Assembly (NCBI GenBank): GCA_902577425.1
Contig: CACGZD010000005.1
Coordinates: forward strand, 28,935-92,934
Direction of reading: 5' to 3'
Source of the DNA: an uncultured Alphaproteobacteria bacterium
GTDB taxonomy: Bacteria; Pseudomonadota; Alphaproteobacteria; HIMB59; GCA-002718135
DNA: 64,000 nt
This document shows positions 1 to 9,859 of the stretch, piece after piece; position 1 is the stretch's first letter; each line of letters opens with the position of its first letter. Both the position numbers and the translations under genes were made by a program. The notes beneath the pieces are model-generated. The model saw only the letters and a list, made by a program, of their open reading frames with translations, made no database searches and was not told the origin of the DNA.

Positions 1-603
1 TATCTTCAAAGCTAAGCTATCATGACCACAAAATAATGCTAAATCTTGAAAATACTTAACTGTTTTCAGCATATTATCTATATTACCACTTGAATCTTTA
101 ATCCCTACAATATTGTTTGGGTATAATTTTAATAATGTCTCAATAATATTAAAATTTAGCACTACGGAAGTTGTTTGAGGAATATTATATAGTAAATAAT
201 GAAAATCAGATGAACCAACTGTTTCAATAATTTTTCTAAAATAATTTATTATTCCATCATCGCTAACATTTTTATAATAAAAAGGCGGCAATAAAAGTAC
301 AGCTCGGCTTTTATTTTTTTCAGCAAATTTTGTTAATTTAATTGCATCTTCAACAGAAGAAGATCCAGTTCCTGGAATTAGTAAATTAGAGTCTAGGTTC
401 TTTGAAAGTAAAAAATCAATTGCATCACATTTTTCTTTTATACTAAAACTATTTGCTTCCCCTGTTGTTCCAAATATTGCTAAACCATCATGACCTTGTT
501 TCATCAAATATTGACAGTGTTCAAGATATAAATTTTTATTTATTGATAAATCATCATTTATAGGCGTTAAAGCGGCACTATAGATACCATTAATTTTATG
601 CAT
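1..603 (-). CDS. Dihydrodipicolinate synthase/N-acetylneuraminate lyase family protein (DapA-like), partial at window edge
   Basis: Manual reverse-strand translation MHKINGIYSAALTPINDDLSINKNLYLEHCQYLMKQGHDGLAIFGTTGEANSFS... is open to base 1; GTTGE motif and KDSSGN motif typical of the DHDPS family. Not in the ORF track. Confidence 0.85.
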   Translation of the reverse strand, partial: MHKINGIYSAALTPINDDLSINKNLYLEHCQYLMKQGHDGLAIFGTTGEANSFSIKEKCDAIDFLLSKNLDSNLLIPGTGSSSVEDAIKLTKFAEKNKSRAVLLLPPFYYKNVSDDGIINYFRKIIETVGSSDFHYLLYNIPQTTSVVLNFNIIETLLKLYPNNIVGIKDSSGNIDNMLKTVKYFQDLALFCGHDSLALKI

Positions 604-1393
604 AAATTGATAATAGAGTAATACCGAGTATAATTCTATAGATTATAAAAATATTAAAGTTCGTATAATGTAATATTCTCATCATAAAATGAATAGATAT
701 TAAAGCTGTAATAAAAGAAATGATTGTTGCCACTAGTGGACCTATCAAATTAAGTTCACTGTTATTTGATGTATAAATATCTATTACACTTAGAGCTAAA
801 GAAGCAATAATAATAGGAATGGATAACAACATAGAAAAAATTGCTGCTGATTCTCTTTTTATATTTAATATTCTTGCTCCTGTTATGGTAACACCTGCTC
901 TGCTAGCTCCAGGTATAAAAGCTAAAACCTGAAAAAAACCAATAATAATTACTTCCAAAAAATTTAAATCTTCCCATTTTTTAGTTGAATTTTTTTTTCT
1001 ATCAGCAAAATACAAAATAATACCAAAAATTATACTAGACCAGGCTATAACTATAACATTCCTTAAGTAATCCATTAAATATTCATAAACAATAAAACCA
1101 ACTATAAGTGCAGGAAAAGTAGCGATAATAATTTTAATTCCCCATAAATGATTTGTCGTAAAATAATTTTTTTTAAAAGAAAAAAAATCAATAATAATAT
1201 TTTTAATGTATTTACGAAGATACATCACTACAGCTCCTAATGTTCCTACATGTACAGCTATATCAGTAAATATTCCTTGATCATTCCATTCTGTAAATGC
1301 TGAAATTAGAATTAAATGACCAGAAGAGCTGATTGGTAAAAATTCAGTTATTCCCTGAATCAAGCCAATAACAATGAATTGAATTTCAAACAC
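596..1393 (-). CDS. uppP: Undecaprenyl-diphosphatase UppP/BacA
   Basis: GLIQGITEFLPISSSGHLIL and PGASRAGVTITGA motifs. Confidence 0.95.
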   Translation of the reverse strand: MFEIQFIVIGLIQGITEFLPISSSGHLILISAFTEWNDQGIFTDIAVHVGTLGAVVMYLRKYIKNIIIDFFSFKKNYFTTNHLWGIKIIIATFPALIVGFIVYEYLMDYLRNVIVIAWSSIIFGIILYFADRKKNSTKKWEDLNFLEVIIIGFFQVLAFIPGASRAGVTITGARILNIKRESAAIFSMLLSIPIIIASLALSVIDIYTSNNSELNLIGPLVATIISFITALISIHFMMRILHYTNFNIFIIYRIILGITLLSIYA

Positions 1394-2907
1394 TATTCAA
1401 AAATTTGTTTTGCCAATGCAGGCCCTGTTTTAAGTGGCTTTGCATTCTTATCTTGAAAATACTTTTCTAAGAAAACTAAATATTTATTATAATCATTTAA
1501 AATTTGTAATTTTTCATCTTTTAATTCATCTTCGCTATCTTCTAAATTTGAAAGTTCAGTATCAATTTGCATCATCGCTTCTGGAATAGTGGTAAAAGGT
1601 CTTTCTTGATTAATTACCAGTCTATCATGAAGTTCGTGGTGAACATTTCTAAAATCATCTTCCGATAATGTGTTTGGGCTTTCATCAAATATTAATCTTT
1701 TTAAAATAAAACTAGCTCTTTCATCACGTATAGTAAGAGCCACTTTATATTTTTCTTCCCAAGTTTTTTTGTCATGAAATTCTCTTAACACCTCTCCTTG
1801 ACCAAACTTTGTAAATAAATTAGCTTTACTTTCAGGAAAAATATTATCTTGAGATGATTCATCTTCTTTTTCAATTTGACGATCAATTTCCATATGTTTA
1901 AATTTATCTGCAAGAACTTTGTTCTTATAAACTTTTTTTGCCCGCTCATTTAATATTTCAGCACCTAGGTCATTATAAGGCTCATGATTAATAGCTAATT
2001 TTCCTGAGAGTAATATTGGGTGTTGGTTGCATATCACATATCTATTTTTCTTTTTAATAAGCTTTTTAAATTCCTCATGATTCGCTTCTATTAATGGATC
2101 AGGATCATGAGCTAAATCAATTGTATGAAACCAACCACTATATTGTGATTCACATACCATGGAGAGTGCTTGAAGCTTCACTTTTCCAGCAAAACTTGTC
2201 ATATAACAAAAACCTCTGTTGTCATTAACATATTTAATAGCGTTTTCTTTATTCATGGTCATTTGTAACTGTTGCCAATTCTCTTGATCCATATCATGCA
2301 CAAATTTGGTCAAAGCTATTGATGTTTTTACATCACTAAATGCATCATGAGCGAACTCAACAGGCAAATTATTTAACTCTGCTAATTGATCAAGCTTAAA
2401 ACTTGGATTTCCCCTTGCTGTTATCGGAGTTTTAATACTTGATGGATTTAAAGCATAAAGTGCTCTTGCTAAACTTAAAGTATCTCCTCTATTCTTACGA
2501 GTAATATAAGGAAAAAATAAATTATTAAATAAATTATATTCTAATACTGACTCATCAAACTCAATAATATTATGGCCAATAAAAACAGTTTCATCATTAT
2601 CCTTTTTCCACTCATCAAAAGTAGAATTAATTTTAGTTATAAGTTCATAAGAAGATAATTTTGCATTTAATGCTTCTTTAATACCTTTTCTGGTTGTAAT
2701 TAATGCACCTGGTTGAGCGATGATAGAAGTTCTAGGCCTACAGAATTCATTTATATTTTTATTTGTAGGTTGAAAATTTTCATCTGTAACAATTGCTGCA
2801 ATTTGTAATATTTGTTCCCATTTTGGTGTTGTGCCAAAAGCATTGCGGCTTTCTTTTTTACCTCTTCCAGTAGTTTCCAAGTCATAAAAAATATATTTTC
2901 CAGCCAT
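1393..2907 (-). CDS. sbcB: Exodeoxyribonuclease I (DEDD 3'-5' exonuclease)
   Basis: IFYDLETTG, GHNIIEFDE, AHDAFSDVKTSIAL exonuclease motifs and ExoI-like C-terminal region. Confidence 0.85.
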   Translation of the reverse strand: MAGKYIFYDLETTGRGKKESRNAFGTTPKWEQILQIAAIVTDENFQPTNKNINEFCRPRTSIIAQPGALITTRKGIKEALNAKLSSYELITKINSTFDEWKKDNDETVFIGHNIIEFDESVLEYNLFNNLFFPYITRKNRGDTLSLARALYALNPSSIKTPITARGNPSFKLDQLAELNNLPVEFAHDAFSDVKTSIALTKFVHDMDQENWQQLQMTMNKENAIKYVNDNRGFCYMTSFAGKVKLQALSMVCESQYSGWFHTIDLAHDPDPLIEANHEEFKKLIKKKNRYVICNQHPILLSGKLAINHEPYNDLGAEILNERAKKVYKNKVLADKFKHMEIDRQIEKEDESSQDNIFPESKANLFTKFGQGEVLREFHDKKTWEEKYKVALTIRDERASFILKRLIFDESPNTLSEDDFRNVHHELHDRLVINQERPFTTIPEAMMQIDTELSNLEDSEDELKDEKLQILNDYNKYLVFLEKYFQDKNAKPLKTGPALAKQIFE

Positions 2908-3039
2908 AAAATATTACTTTTACTTTATTGTTATAAATTTGAAATAATAAAGATTCTGGATTTGTTATTTTTTTGCCTAGAAACACTAAAGTTTTTAAAA
3001 AAACAATTTCCTTATTTTATAGATGATATAATCGTTGAG

Positions 3040-3819
3040 ATGACTAATTTTAACAATATTAAAGCACTATTAATTGATCTTGAAGGCGTTCTTTACAGTG
3101 ATAATAAATTAATACCTGGATCTGTTGAAACTATAAAAAAATTTAGAGAACTAGGCCTAAAATTAAGATTTCTGACAAATACAACAACGGCTCCTAGAAA
3201 ATTTATATTAGAAAAAATATTAAATTTTGGCTTTGATATTGATGAATTAGAAATCTTTACTCCGATAATAGCTACAAAAAATTATCTAAGGGATAATGGA
3301 GTCAAAAAAATATCATTATTTACTAGTATTGAAATTATTGAAGAGTTTAATGATTATGAAATAACACAAAAAAATCCTGAAGCTGTAATTATGGGAGATA
3401 TTTATAAAAATTTTAATTGGGAAATTTTAGACCAAATATTTAAATTAGTATATTTAGATAATTCTGCGCTTATTGCTTTACATCAAAATAAATATTGCAT
3501 GCGAGATGATAAAATATCTCTTGATCTTGGTCCTTTTGTAAAGGCAGTAGAATATGCAAGTAATAAAAAATCTATTTTAATGGGAAAACCTGAAAAAAAA
3601 TTTTTTGAATTAGCTGTGAAAGATGTAGAAGAAAGTAATAAAGATATTTTAATGGTAGGTGATGATATTAGCTCTGATATAGAGGGATCAATAAATGCGA
3701 GCCTAAAAGCCATTCAGGTAAAAACAGGAAAATTTCAAAAAAAAGATTTGGATAATGTTATTCAACCTCATCATCGAATTGAGTCAATTGCTGACTTGCC
3801 AAAATTACTAGGAATGTAG
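3040..3819 (+). CDS. HAD-superfamily IIA hydrolase (LHPP/NagD-like phosphatase)
   Basis: LLIDLEGVLYSD, FLTNTTT, GKPEKKFFELA, MVGDDISSDIEGS motifs. The ORF track start (2812) overlaps sbcB; ATG at 3040 (MTNFNNIKALLIDLEG) is more likely. Confidence 0.85.
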   Translation: MTNFNNIKALLIDLEGVLYSDNKLIPGSVETIKKFRELGLKLRFLTNTTTAPRKFILEKILNFGFDIDELEIFTPIIATKNYLRDNGVKKISLFTSIEIIEEFNDYEITQKNPEAVIMGDIYKNFNWEILDQIFKLVYLDNSALIALHQNKYCMRDDKISLDLGPFVKAVEYASNKKSILMGKPEKKFFELAVKDVEESNKDILMVGDDISSDIEGSINASLKAIQVKTGKFQKKDLDNVIQPHHRIESIADLPKLLGM

Positions 3820-3996
3820 TTAATCTCCTTTTGACCAATAAAAGTGATAAAATGCAGCAGCAACTATAGCAACAAATAATGAAATAAAGGCAACATATAT
3901 TATTGTAGAAATTGCCCACCAGGCAACAACAATTAGCAATCCAATAGCAGTAATAGCTGCCCAAAAATATAATAATCTCTCAAGAAATAACTGCAT
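3820..3996 (-). CDS. Small hydrophobic membrane protein (58 aa)
   Basis: Manual translation MQLFLERLLYFWAAITAIGLLIVVAWWAISTIIYVAFISLFVAIVAAAFYHFYWSKGD; two predicted TM stretches. Below the ORF track cutoff; the track lists a different frame (3758..3964). Confidence 0.6.
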   Translation of the reverse strand: MQLFLERLLYFWAAITAIGLLIVVAWWAISTIIYVAFISLFVAIVAAAFYHFYWSKGD

Positions 3997-4014
3997 TAAT
4001 TTATTTTATAGTAT

Positions 4015-4929
4015 TTAAAGTAATTTATCAATTTCCTCTCGCGTTGGCATTGATTTTGCTGTTCCAACTCTTGTTGTAGAGATGCCTGCAAAAGTATTGG
4101 CAAATATCAATGAATCTTTAATGCTTTTATCTTCACACAGTGCAGTTGCAAAAGCACCGTTAAATGCATCCCCTGCCCCAGATGTATCAACTACTTTATT
4201 GCCTAAATCTAAAGGAGGAACATAAAGACTATTATCTTTGTTTTGAAAATAAACTCCTTTTTCACCTAAAGTTATTACTACATTTTTTATACCAAGATCT
4301 AATAAATCTTTGGATGAATTTTTTGCATCTTCTTCATTCGTAATTTCTTGATTTAAATAAAAACTTGCTTCCGTTTCATTTGGTGTAAAATAATCAATTA
4401 ATGGAAATACTTCTTTTTCAAGTTTTGCTGCAGGTGCTGGATTAAGTATCGTTGTCACATTATTATCTTTTGCTAATTTTAAAGCATAAATAACTGGATC
4501 AATTGGTAATTCTAAATTTGTTAAAAAGAATGAAGCATTTTTTATTTCATCTTCAGCTTTTTTAACATCATCAATTGTAAGTGCTCCAGCAGCTCCCGTA
4601 ACAACAGAAATAGCATTGTCTCCTGTTTCTTTATTTATAAGTATTGCTGCTACGCCGGTATTATTATCATCAGTAACAAACAAATTTTTTGTGCCAACAT
4701 TAGACTCATCATAAATTTTTGTAGCCATTTTGCCATAATCATCATTTCCTATCTTTGAAATAAAACTCACATTAGCCCCAGCCTTGCCAGCAGCTACTGC
4801 TTGATTGGAACCTTTGCCTCCTGGACCAGTAACAAATTCTTCACCCATCACTGTTTCACCCTTTACTGGAATTCTTCCAAAAAAAGCTAAATCTACTACA
4901 AAGATTCCTAAAATACTTAAATTTTTCAT
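4015..4929 (-). CDS. rbsK: Ribokinase-like PfkB family sugar kinase
   Basis: GGKGSNQAVAAGKAGA and DTSGAGDAFNGAFA PfkB signatures. Confidence 0.85.
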   Translation of the reverse strand: MKNLSILGIFVVDLAFFGRIPVKGETVMGEEFVTGPGGKGSNQAVAAGKAGANVSFISKIGNDDYGKMATKIYDESNVGTKNLFVTDDNNTGVAAILINKETGDNAISVVTGAAGALTIDDVKKAEDEIKNASFFLTNLELPIDPVIYALKLAKDNNVTTILNPAPAAKLEKEVFPLIDYFTPNETEASFYLNQEITNEEDAKNSSKDLLDLGIKNVVITLGEKGVYFQNKDNSLYVPPLDLGNKVVDTSGAGDAFNGAFATALCEDKSIKDSLIFANTFAGISTTRVGTAKSMPTREEIDKLL

Positions 4930-4997
4930 TAGATTGTTTTCATTTAATGATTTGAATTAAACTAAATATTTTTTTAATAACTTTCAAGCAACTTTTA

Positions 4998-5858
4998 TTA
5001 ATTTGAAATAAATTCTGCAGCTTTTTTATTTGCTATAATGATAGATTCATTCATATTATTGCCTGACATCCATGCTGCACAAAAAGTGCCTGCAAAAGTA
5101 TCCCCTGCTCCGTGAGTACTTTTTACCTTAACCTTAATACCTTCAAAATGTATTGGTTGTTTGTCTTTTTCACAGAAGACTACTCCTTGTTCGCCTGCAG
5201 ATATAATAACATTAGAAAAACTATTTGATAAAGATTGAGAGCTTTTTAAAATTTCCTCTAATTTTGTAATTTTCATTCCAGTTATATCCTCTGCTTCTAT
5301 AGTATTGACCAACAAAATATCTACATATTGATATAAATCAGAATGTATGTTTTTAGCAGGAGCTGCATTATAAAAAACTTTAATTCCTTTTTCTTTTGCT
5401 TTTTTGGCTGCTAATAAATTTAATTGTTCATCAACTTCATTTTGAATCATCAATACTCCTATATTTTTCCATAAGTTATTATTTAAAAGAGCATTTTTAT
5501 CTATATGAAGATTAGATCCCGAAACAATTATAGCACCATAATCTCCTTCTTTATTTGAAATAGCTACACTCATACCAGAATTATGATGATCTAATTGTTG
5601 AATATACGAAATATCAACATTAGTTTTTTGTAAATTTTTTAAAATATAATTTGCAAAATCATCCTTGCCGATAGCACTTAAGATCTTTGTTGGAACAGGA
5701 TAAAGAGAAGCTGCAACTGCTTGGTTACCTCCTTTACCACCTAATTTAGGATACCATTTTTGACCACTTGTTGTTTCTCCTATACGAGGTAATTGCTGTG
5801 ATTCTAAAAAAATATCATAATGCAAACTTCCAATAACTAAAACTTCTTTTAAAGACAT
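4998..5858 (-). CDS. PfkB family carbohydrate kinase (second ribokinase-like paralogue)
   Basis: GGKGGNQAVAAS and THGAGDTFAGTF signatures. Confidence 0.85.
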   Translation of the reverse strand: MSLKEVLVIGSLHYDIFLESQQLPRIGETTSGQKWYPKLGGKGGNQAVAASLYPVPTKILSAIGKDDFANYILKNLQKTNVDISYIQQLDHHNSGMSVAISNKEGDYGAIIVSGSNLHIDKNALLNNNLWKNIGVLMIQNEVDEQLNLLAAKKAKEKGIKVFYNAAPAKNIHSDLYQYVDILLVNTIEAEDITGMKITKLEEILKSSQSLSNSFSNVIISAGEQGVVFCEKDKQPIHFEGIKVKVKSTHGAGDTFAGTFCAAWMSGNNMNESIIIANKKAAEFISN

Positions 5859-5859
5859 T

Positions 5860-6855
5860 CTAGCTAGAATTTAAATTGTACAAAGCTTTGTTAAATATTT
5901 GATTAGAGGTTATTGAATCTTGATTGGCAATTGCGTGCGTTAAATTATTGTCTCCAGATAATTTTTTTACCACCTCTAGCATTTTCTTTACAGTTCCAAT
6001 GTTGGCTTCACATTCTTTTACAGGATCTAAGCCCGTTGAATCAGGAAAAGTATCAAAGTAAATTACACCATCATAGCCATCTTTATAAACCTGATATAAT
6101 AATTCCATAGTTGCTAATTGGTGTACTGATCCAACCATAAGGCCATCATCTCTTTTTGAATATCCGTCATTTAAATGCAAACCTAATATTTTTGAATTTT
6201 TAGAAATCATAGCTGCTGAAAAAGCTGGCTGTTCATCAGCATACAACACATGAGCAAAATCAAGAGTTACTCCTAAATTAGGAAGATCTACTTCTTTAAT
6301 AGCTAATAAAGTAGAAAAAAGATTTGATAAAAGAGAGTATGCTCTTGGTTCATTAGGTTTATATTCAATGCTTATCTGACATTCCTTATCATGTAATGCT
6401 ACTTCTCGAATTCCATCAATTTCATCTTGCCATAATTTTTTATAATCAGCTTGAAAACCATAATCAAAACCATCTTGTCCAAGCCATAGGGTCATTAAAT
6501 TTGAATTAGACTGTCTGGCAACATCAATACCTTTTTTAGTTAAATCAATTGCTTCTTGTCGGATTTTTTTATCTGGATTAGTAAAAGCACCTAATTTGAA
6601 AGCAGAATTAGTATAATAACGCATAGCAAAACCATTAATTGCAAGGCCATTCGCATTCATAATTTTAAGGATTTCACTAAGATTATTTTCTGAATGGTCT
6701 GGATAATTTAAATCTAAATTAGTAAGGCCATTTACAGAGCCTGCTCTTTCAATGAGTTTTTCAGGAGTTAAGGGTGGAATGTCACTTTTCCAAAAGATTT
6801 CTGGTTTTGAAGCAAAAGAGTTCAATCTAGTTGCAAATTTTTCACCTAACATCAA
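5860..6855 (-). CDS. Sugar phosphate isomerase/epimerase, TIM-barrel (xylose isomerase-like)
   Basis: SIEYKPNEPRAY, GVTLDFAHVLYADE, LGLHLNDGYSKRDDGLMVGSV patterns of AP_endonuc_2-type sugar isomerases. Confidence 0.8.
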   Translation of the reverse strand: MMLGEKFATRLNSFASKPEIFWKSDIPPLTPEKLIERAGSVNGLTNLDLNYPDHSENNLSEILKIMNANGLAINGFAMRYYTNSAFKLGAFTNPDKKIRQEAIDLTKKGIDVARQSNSNLMTLWLGQDGFDYGFQADYKKLWQDEIDGIREVALHDKECQISIEYKPNEPRAYSLLSNLFSTLLAIKEVDLPNLGVTLDFAHVLYADEQPAFSAAMISKNSKILGLHLNDGYSKRDDGLMVGSVHQLATMELLYQVYKDGYDGVIYFDTFPDSTGLDPVKECEANIGTVKKMLEVVKKLSGDNNLTHAIANQDSITSNQIFNKALYNLNSS

Positions 6856-7006
6856 TCATTTTCCTTAATTTTTTTTATAAATATAGGATTTTTGTTATTG
6901 TTCATATGTCTCAGTTATGTATATTAATTTTATATAAAAAATATATTTTATTGATTTTATATCCAGTAATATATGTTTTTTTTTGTAATTTTTCATAGGA
7001 GGGAAA

Positions 7007-8671
7007 ATGAAAAAATCACTATATGAATATGCCATAGCTAAAAGCAAAGCTACTAGACGTACTTTTCTAAAGGGTGCTGCTGGTGCTGGTGCTGTTGCAG
7101 CTATGAGTGGCGGTTTATCTTCAGTTGCAAGCAATGCTTTTGCTTCAAGTGATCTTAGATCTGCTATTCTGAAAATACCAGGCGTAGGCGTTGGTTCTCC
7201 AGGTGATGCAGATTGGCAAAAAGTTGGAGAAATGTGCTTAGGCGGAACTAAAGAAAGAGTTAAAGAAGGTGAGTTTAATGGTGTGGAAATAAGCTTTTTA
7301 GGTTTAGACAGCTTAAATCTTCACAATATGCTTCATAGAGGTTTTTTAAAGCCTTGGGAAAAATACACTGGAGCAAAAATTAAATGGATTGATTTAGCTC
7401 AAGCTGATTACAATGCAAGACTTCAACAATCGATTGCTACAGGAACTGTTGATTTTGATATTGTACAATCAGGAGCTCCATATGAAGGAGATCTGTGTGG
7501 TAAAGGTTTAACATCTGAAATGCCAGGATGGGTTGCTGATCAAATTGATTTAGCAGACTATGTTGGATATCTTCAAGCTCCAACTGGAACTTGGGATGGT
7601 AAAACTTACAGAATTTCAATTGATGGAGACTGTCATAATTTCAACTATAGAACTGATTACTTCGAAAATGAAGATTTAGCTAAAGCTTGGAAAGATGAAG
7701 GTCATTCTGGTAATTGGGAAGTTCCAACAACATGGCAAAAAGTTACAGAAGTATCAAAATTCTTAAAAGGTAAGAAGCATGCCGGATTCCCTGCTTATGG
7801 ATATCTAGATGTCCAAAAAGGTTGGGGTGGATTTGGTTTTTATTTCTTAGGTAGTATTGCTACTGCTTATGCAAAACATCCAGATAGTCCTGCGTTCTTA
7901 TTTGAGCCTGATACTATGAAACCTATGGTTAATAATCCAGCTTGGGTAAGAGCTATTCAAGATGTTCTAGATAGAAGAGACTGTCAGCCACCAGATCAAA
8001 TTAATGCTGATCCTGGTGTAACTGGATTTAGTCAATTCTTAGCTGGAACAGGATCTATGGTATCTTGGTGGGGAGACGTTGGATCTAATGCCAACACTTC
8101 TGATGAATCACTTGTTCAAGGTAATGTAGGTTTTGACATCTTGCCAGGTTCTGATGATGTATACAATTGGAAAACTGGAAAATGGGAAACATTATCAAGT
8201 GGTCCAAACTATGCTCCTAATATGGCTTATATTGGTTGGGGTTTATACTGCATGAAAACTGTAGATATGGACACTACAAAAAGAAAAGCTGCATGGTCTG
8301 CATGTGCACATATTGGTGGAAAAGATCTATCATTATGGATGTCTATGTATCCATCAGGATTCCAACCATATCGAAACAGTCATTTCAATATTGATGAATG
8401 GGTTGGAGCTGGTTACACTAATGCATTTGCTTCAGATTATCTTGCATCAGAAGCTGATTCTTATAATCATCCAAATGCAGCTATTGAACCACGAATTCCT
8501 GGTATATTCCAATATTATAGCATAGCGGAAGATGAATTGTCTAAAATTTATGCTGGTGAATATGATGCTCAAACCGGTGCAGATAATATCGCTGCAGCTT
8601 GGGACAAAATTACTGACCAAATTGGTAGAGAAAACCAAATAAAGCTTTATAAAGCTTCATTAGGTCTTTAA
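7007..8671 (+). CDS. Sugar ABC transporter substrate-binding protein with Tat-type signal
   Basis: N-terminal TRRTFLKGAAGAGAVAA; ORF followed by two MalF/MalG-type permeases; SD aggaggg just upstream. Confidence 0.85.
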   Translation: MKKSLYEYAIAKSKATRRTFLKGAAGAGAVAAMSGGLSSVASNAFASSDLRSAILKIPGVGVGSPGDADWQKVGEMCLGGTKERVKEGEFNGVEISFLGLDSLNLHNMLHRGFLKPWEKYTGAKIKWIDLAQADYNARLQQSIATGTVDFDIVQSGAPYEGDLCGKGLTSEMPGWVADQIDLADYVGYLQAPTGTWDGKTYRISIDGDCHNFNYRTDYFENEDLAKAWKDEGHSGNWEVPTTWQKVTEVSKFLKGKKHAGFPAYGYLDVQKGWGGFGFYFLGSIATAYAKHPDSPAFLFEPDTMKPMVNNPAWVRAIQDVLDRRDCQPPDQINADPGVTGFSQFLAGTGSMVSWWGDVGSNANTSDESLVQGNVGFDILPGSDDVYNWKTGKWETLSSGPNYAPNMAYIGWGLYCMKTVDMDTTKRKAAWSACAHIGGKDLSLWMSMYPSGFQPYRNSHFNIDEWVGAGYTNAFASDYLASEADSYNHPNAAIEPRIPGIFQYYSIAEDELSKIYAGEYDAQTGADNIAAAWDKITDQIGRENQIKLYKASLGL

Positions 8672-8687
8672 TTTTTTATTAAAATTT

Positions 8688-8713
8688 CTAGCGGCTTTAT
8701 TTAAAGCCGCTAG
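8688..8713 (+). promoter_or_regulatory. Intercistronic hairpin between SBP gene and permease genes
   Basis: Perfect 12-bp inverted repeat CTAGCGGCTTTA-TT-TAAAGCCGCTAG without a following T-tract. Confidence 0.7.
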
Positions 8714-8740
8714 TTCTAGTATTATAAATTAACTTTAGTA

Positions 8741-9859
8741 ATGACTAAACCTACTTCAATTGAACGCGATCCTTTGTATGTTGTAGCTCCGCCTATAGTT
8801 ACAAACAAAACTAAAAGATTTGGTCATATTATTGTTTGGGGAACATTTACCTTAATGTTTCTATTAGCTATTATACAATTTCTTAATACCAATGAATATA
8901 TTACTTTTGGTTTTAAGACATGGAGACCTGTTCTTTATGCATATATTCTTTGGGCTTGTGCAATTGGATATTCAAGAGTTTTAATTTATGGAGAAAAAGG
9001 AAAACGAACACTGTTTGTTTTTCCTGCAGTAATGTTTATTTTATCAATTGTTATTTTTCCAATGCTTTTTGGTCTTTATATTTCTTTTACTGATTGGAAT
9101 TTAAGCTCCATAGATGGAAGAGAGTTTAATGGACTAGATAATTTCTATCAAATGATTTCTGATCCATACTATTGGAATGCTTTGAAGAATATGATTTATT
9201 ATGTTCTTGCTGTTTTGGTTGAATTTGCAATAGCTTTTTTGTTAGCTCTATTATTGAATTCACAGATTAGAGGTAGAAAATTTTTTAGAATTGCTTTCCT
9301 AATTCCCTTAATGTTAAGCCCAGTAGCAGTAAGCTGGATGGTTGGAAAATCTATGTTAGAACAACGCTTTGGTCCAGTTGCTAATTTAGGAAGGTTTTTA
9401 GGTTGGGAGACTCCTACTTTCTTTAGTAGTCCAGAAATAGCAAGATTGACTATGATGTGTATGGATGCATGGACATTTATTCCTTTAATGATCATCATGT
9501 TACTTGCAGGACTTCAAGCTTTACCTAAAGAAGTGCTTGAAGCTGCAAAAGTTGATGGAGCTAATAAATGGACGATGTTTAAAAATATAATATTTCCAAT
9601 TATGCTTCCTGTATCCTTAACAACATTAGTTATTAGAATAATTTTTAAATTAAAACTAGCTGATATAATAATTATTGTAACAGCTGGTGGACCTGGAGGT
9701 GCAACTGATAGCGTAACAAGCTTTATAGTTAGAGAATATAGAGATAGGTCAAATGTTGGTTATGGCACACTACTATCTTTTGTATATTTAATTTTGATAA
9801 TCATATTTATGACCATTTTAATCCGTTTTGTTAATAGATGGTTACAGAGGGCAGCTTAA
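8741..9859 (+). CDS. Sugar ABC transporter permease (MalF/UgpA-like)
   Basis: Multiple TM segments and EAA loop EAAKVDGANKWTMFKNIIFPIMLP. Confidence 0.9.
   Translation: MTKPTSIERDPLYVVAPPIVTNKTKRFGHIIVWGTFTLMFLLAIIQFLNTNEYITFGFKTWRPVLYAYILWACAIGYSRVLIYGEKGKRTLFVFPAVMFILSIVIFPMLFGLYISFTDWNLSSIDGREFNGLDNFYQMISDPYYWNALKNMIYYVLAVLVEFAIAFLLALLLNSQIRGRKFFRIAFLIPLMLSPVAVSWMVGKSMLEQRFGPVANLGRFLGWETPTFFSSPEIARLTMMCMDAWTFIPLMIIMLLAGLQALPKEVLEAAKVDGANKWTMFKNIIFPIMLPVSLTTLVIRIIFKLKLADIIIIVTAGGPGGATDSVTSFIVREYRDRSNVGYGTLLSFVYLILIIIFMTILIRFVNRWLQRAA

Noticed and set aside
3483-3713. 76-aa antisense ORF inside the HAD gene
   Set aside because: Fully contained opposite a well-supported CDS, no motifs.
3758-3964. 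68-aa Cys-rich minus-strand ORF
   Set aside because: A different frame in the same DNA encodes a more plausible 58-aa membrane protein; overlaps the HAD gene 3' end.
6895-7134. 79-aa minus-strand ORF at the SBP promoter
   Set aside because: Overlaps the SBP start and Tat signal antisense; no SD or motifs.
9199-9498. 99-aa antisense ORF in the permease gene
   Set aside because: Antisense shadow of a TM-coding gene.
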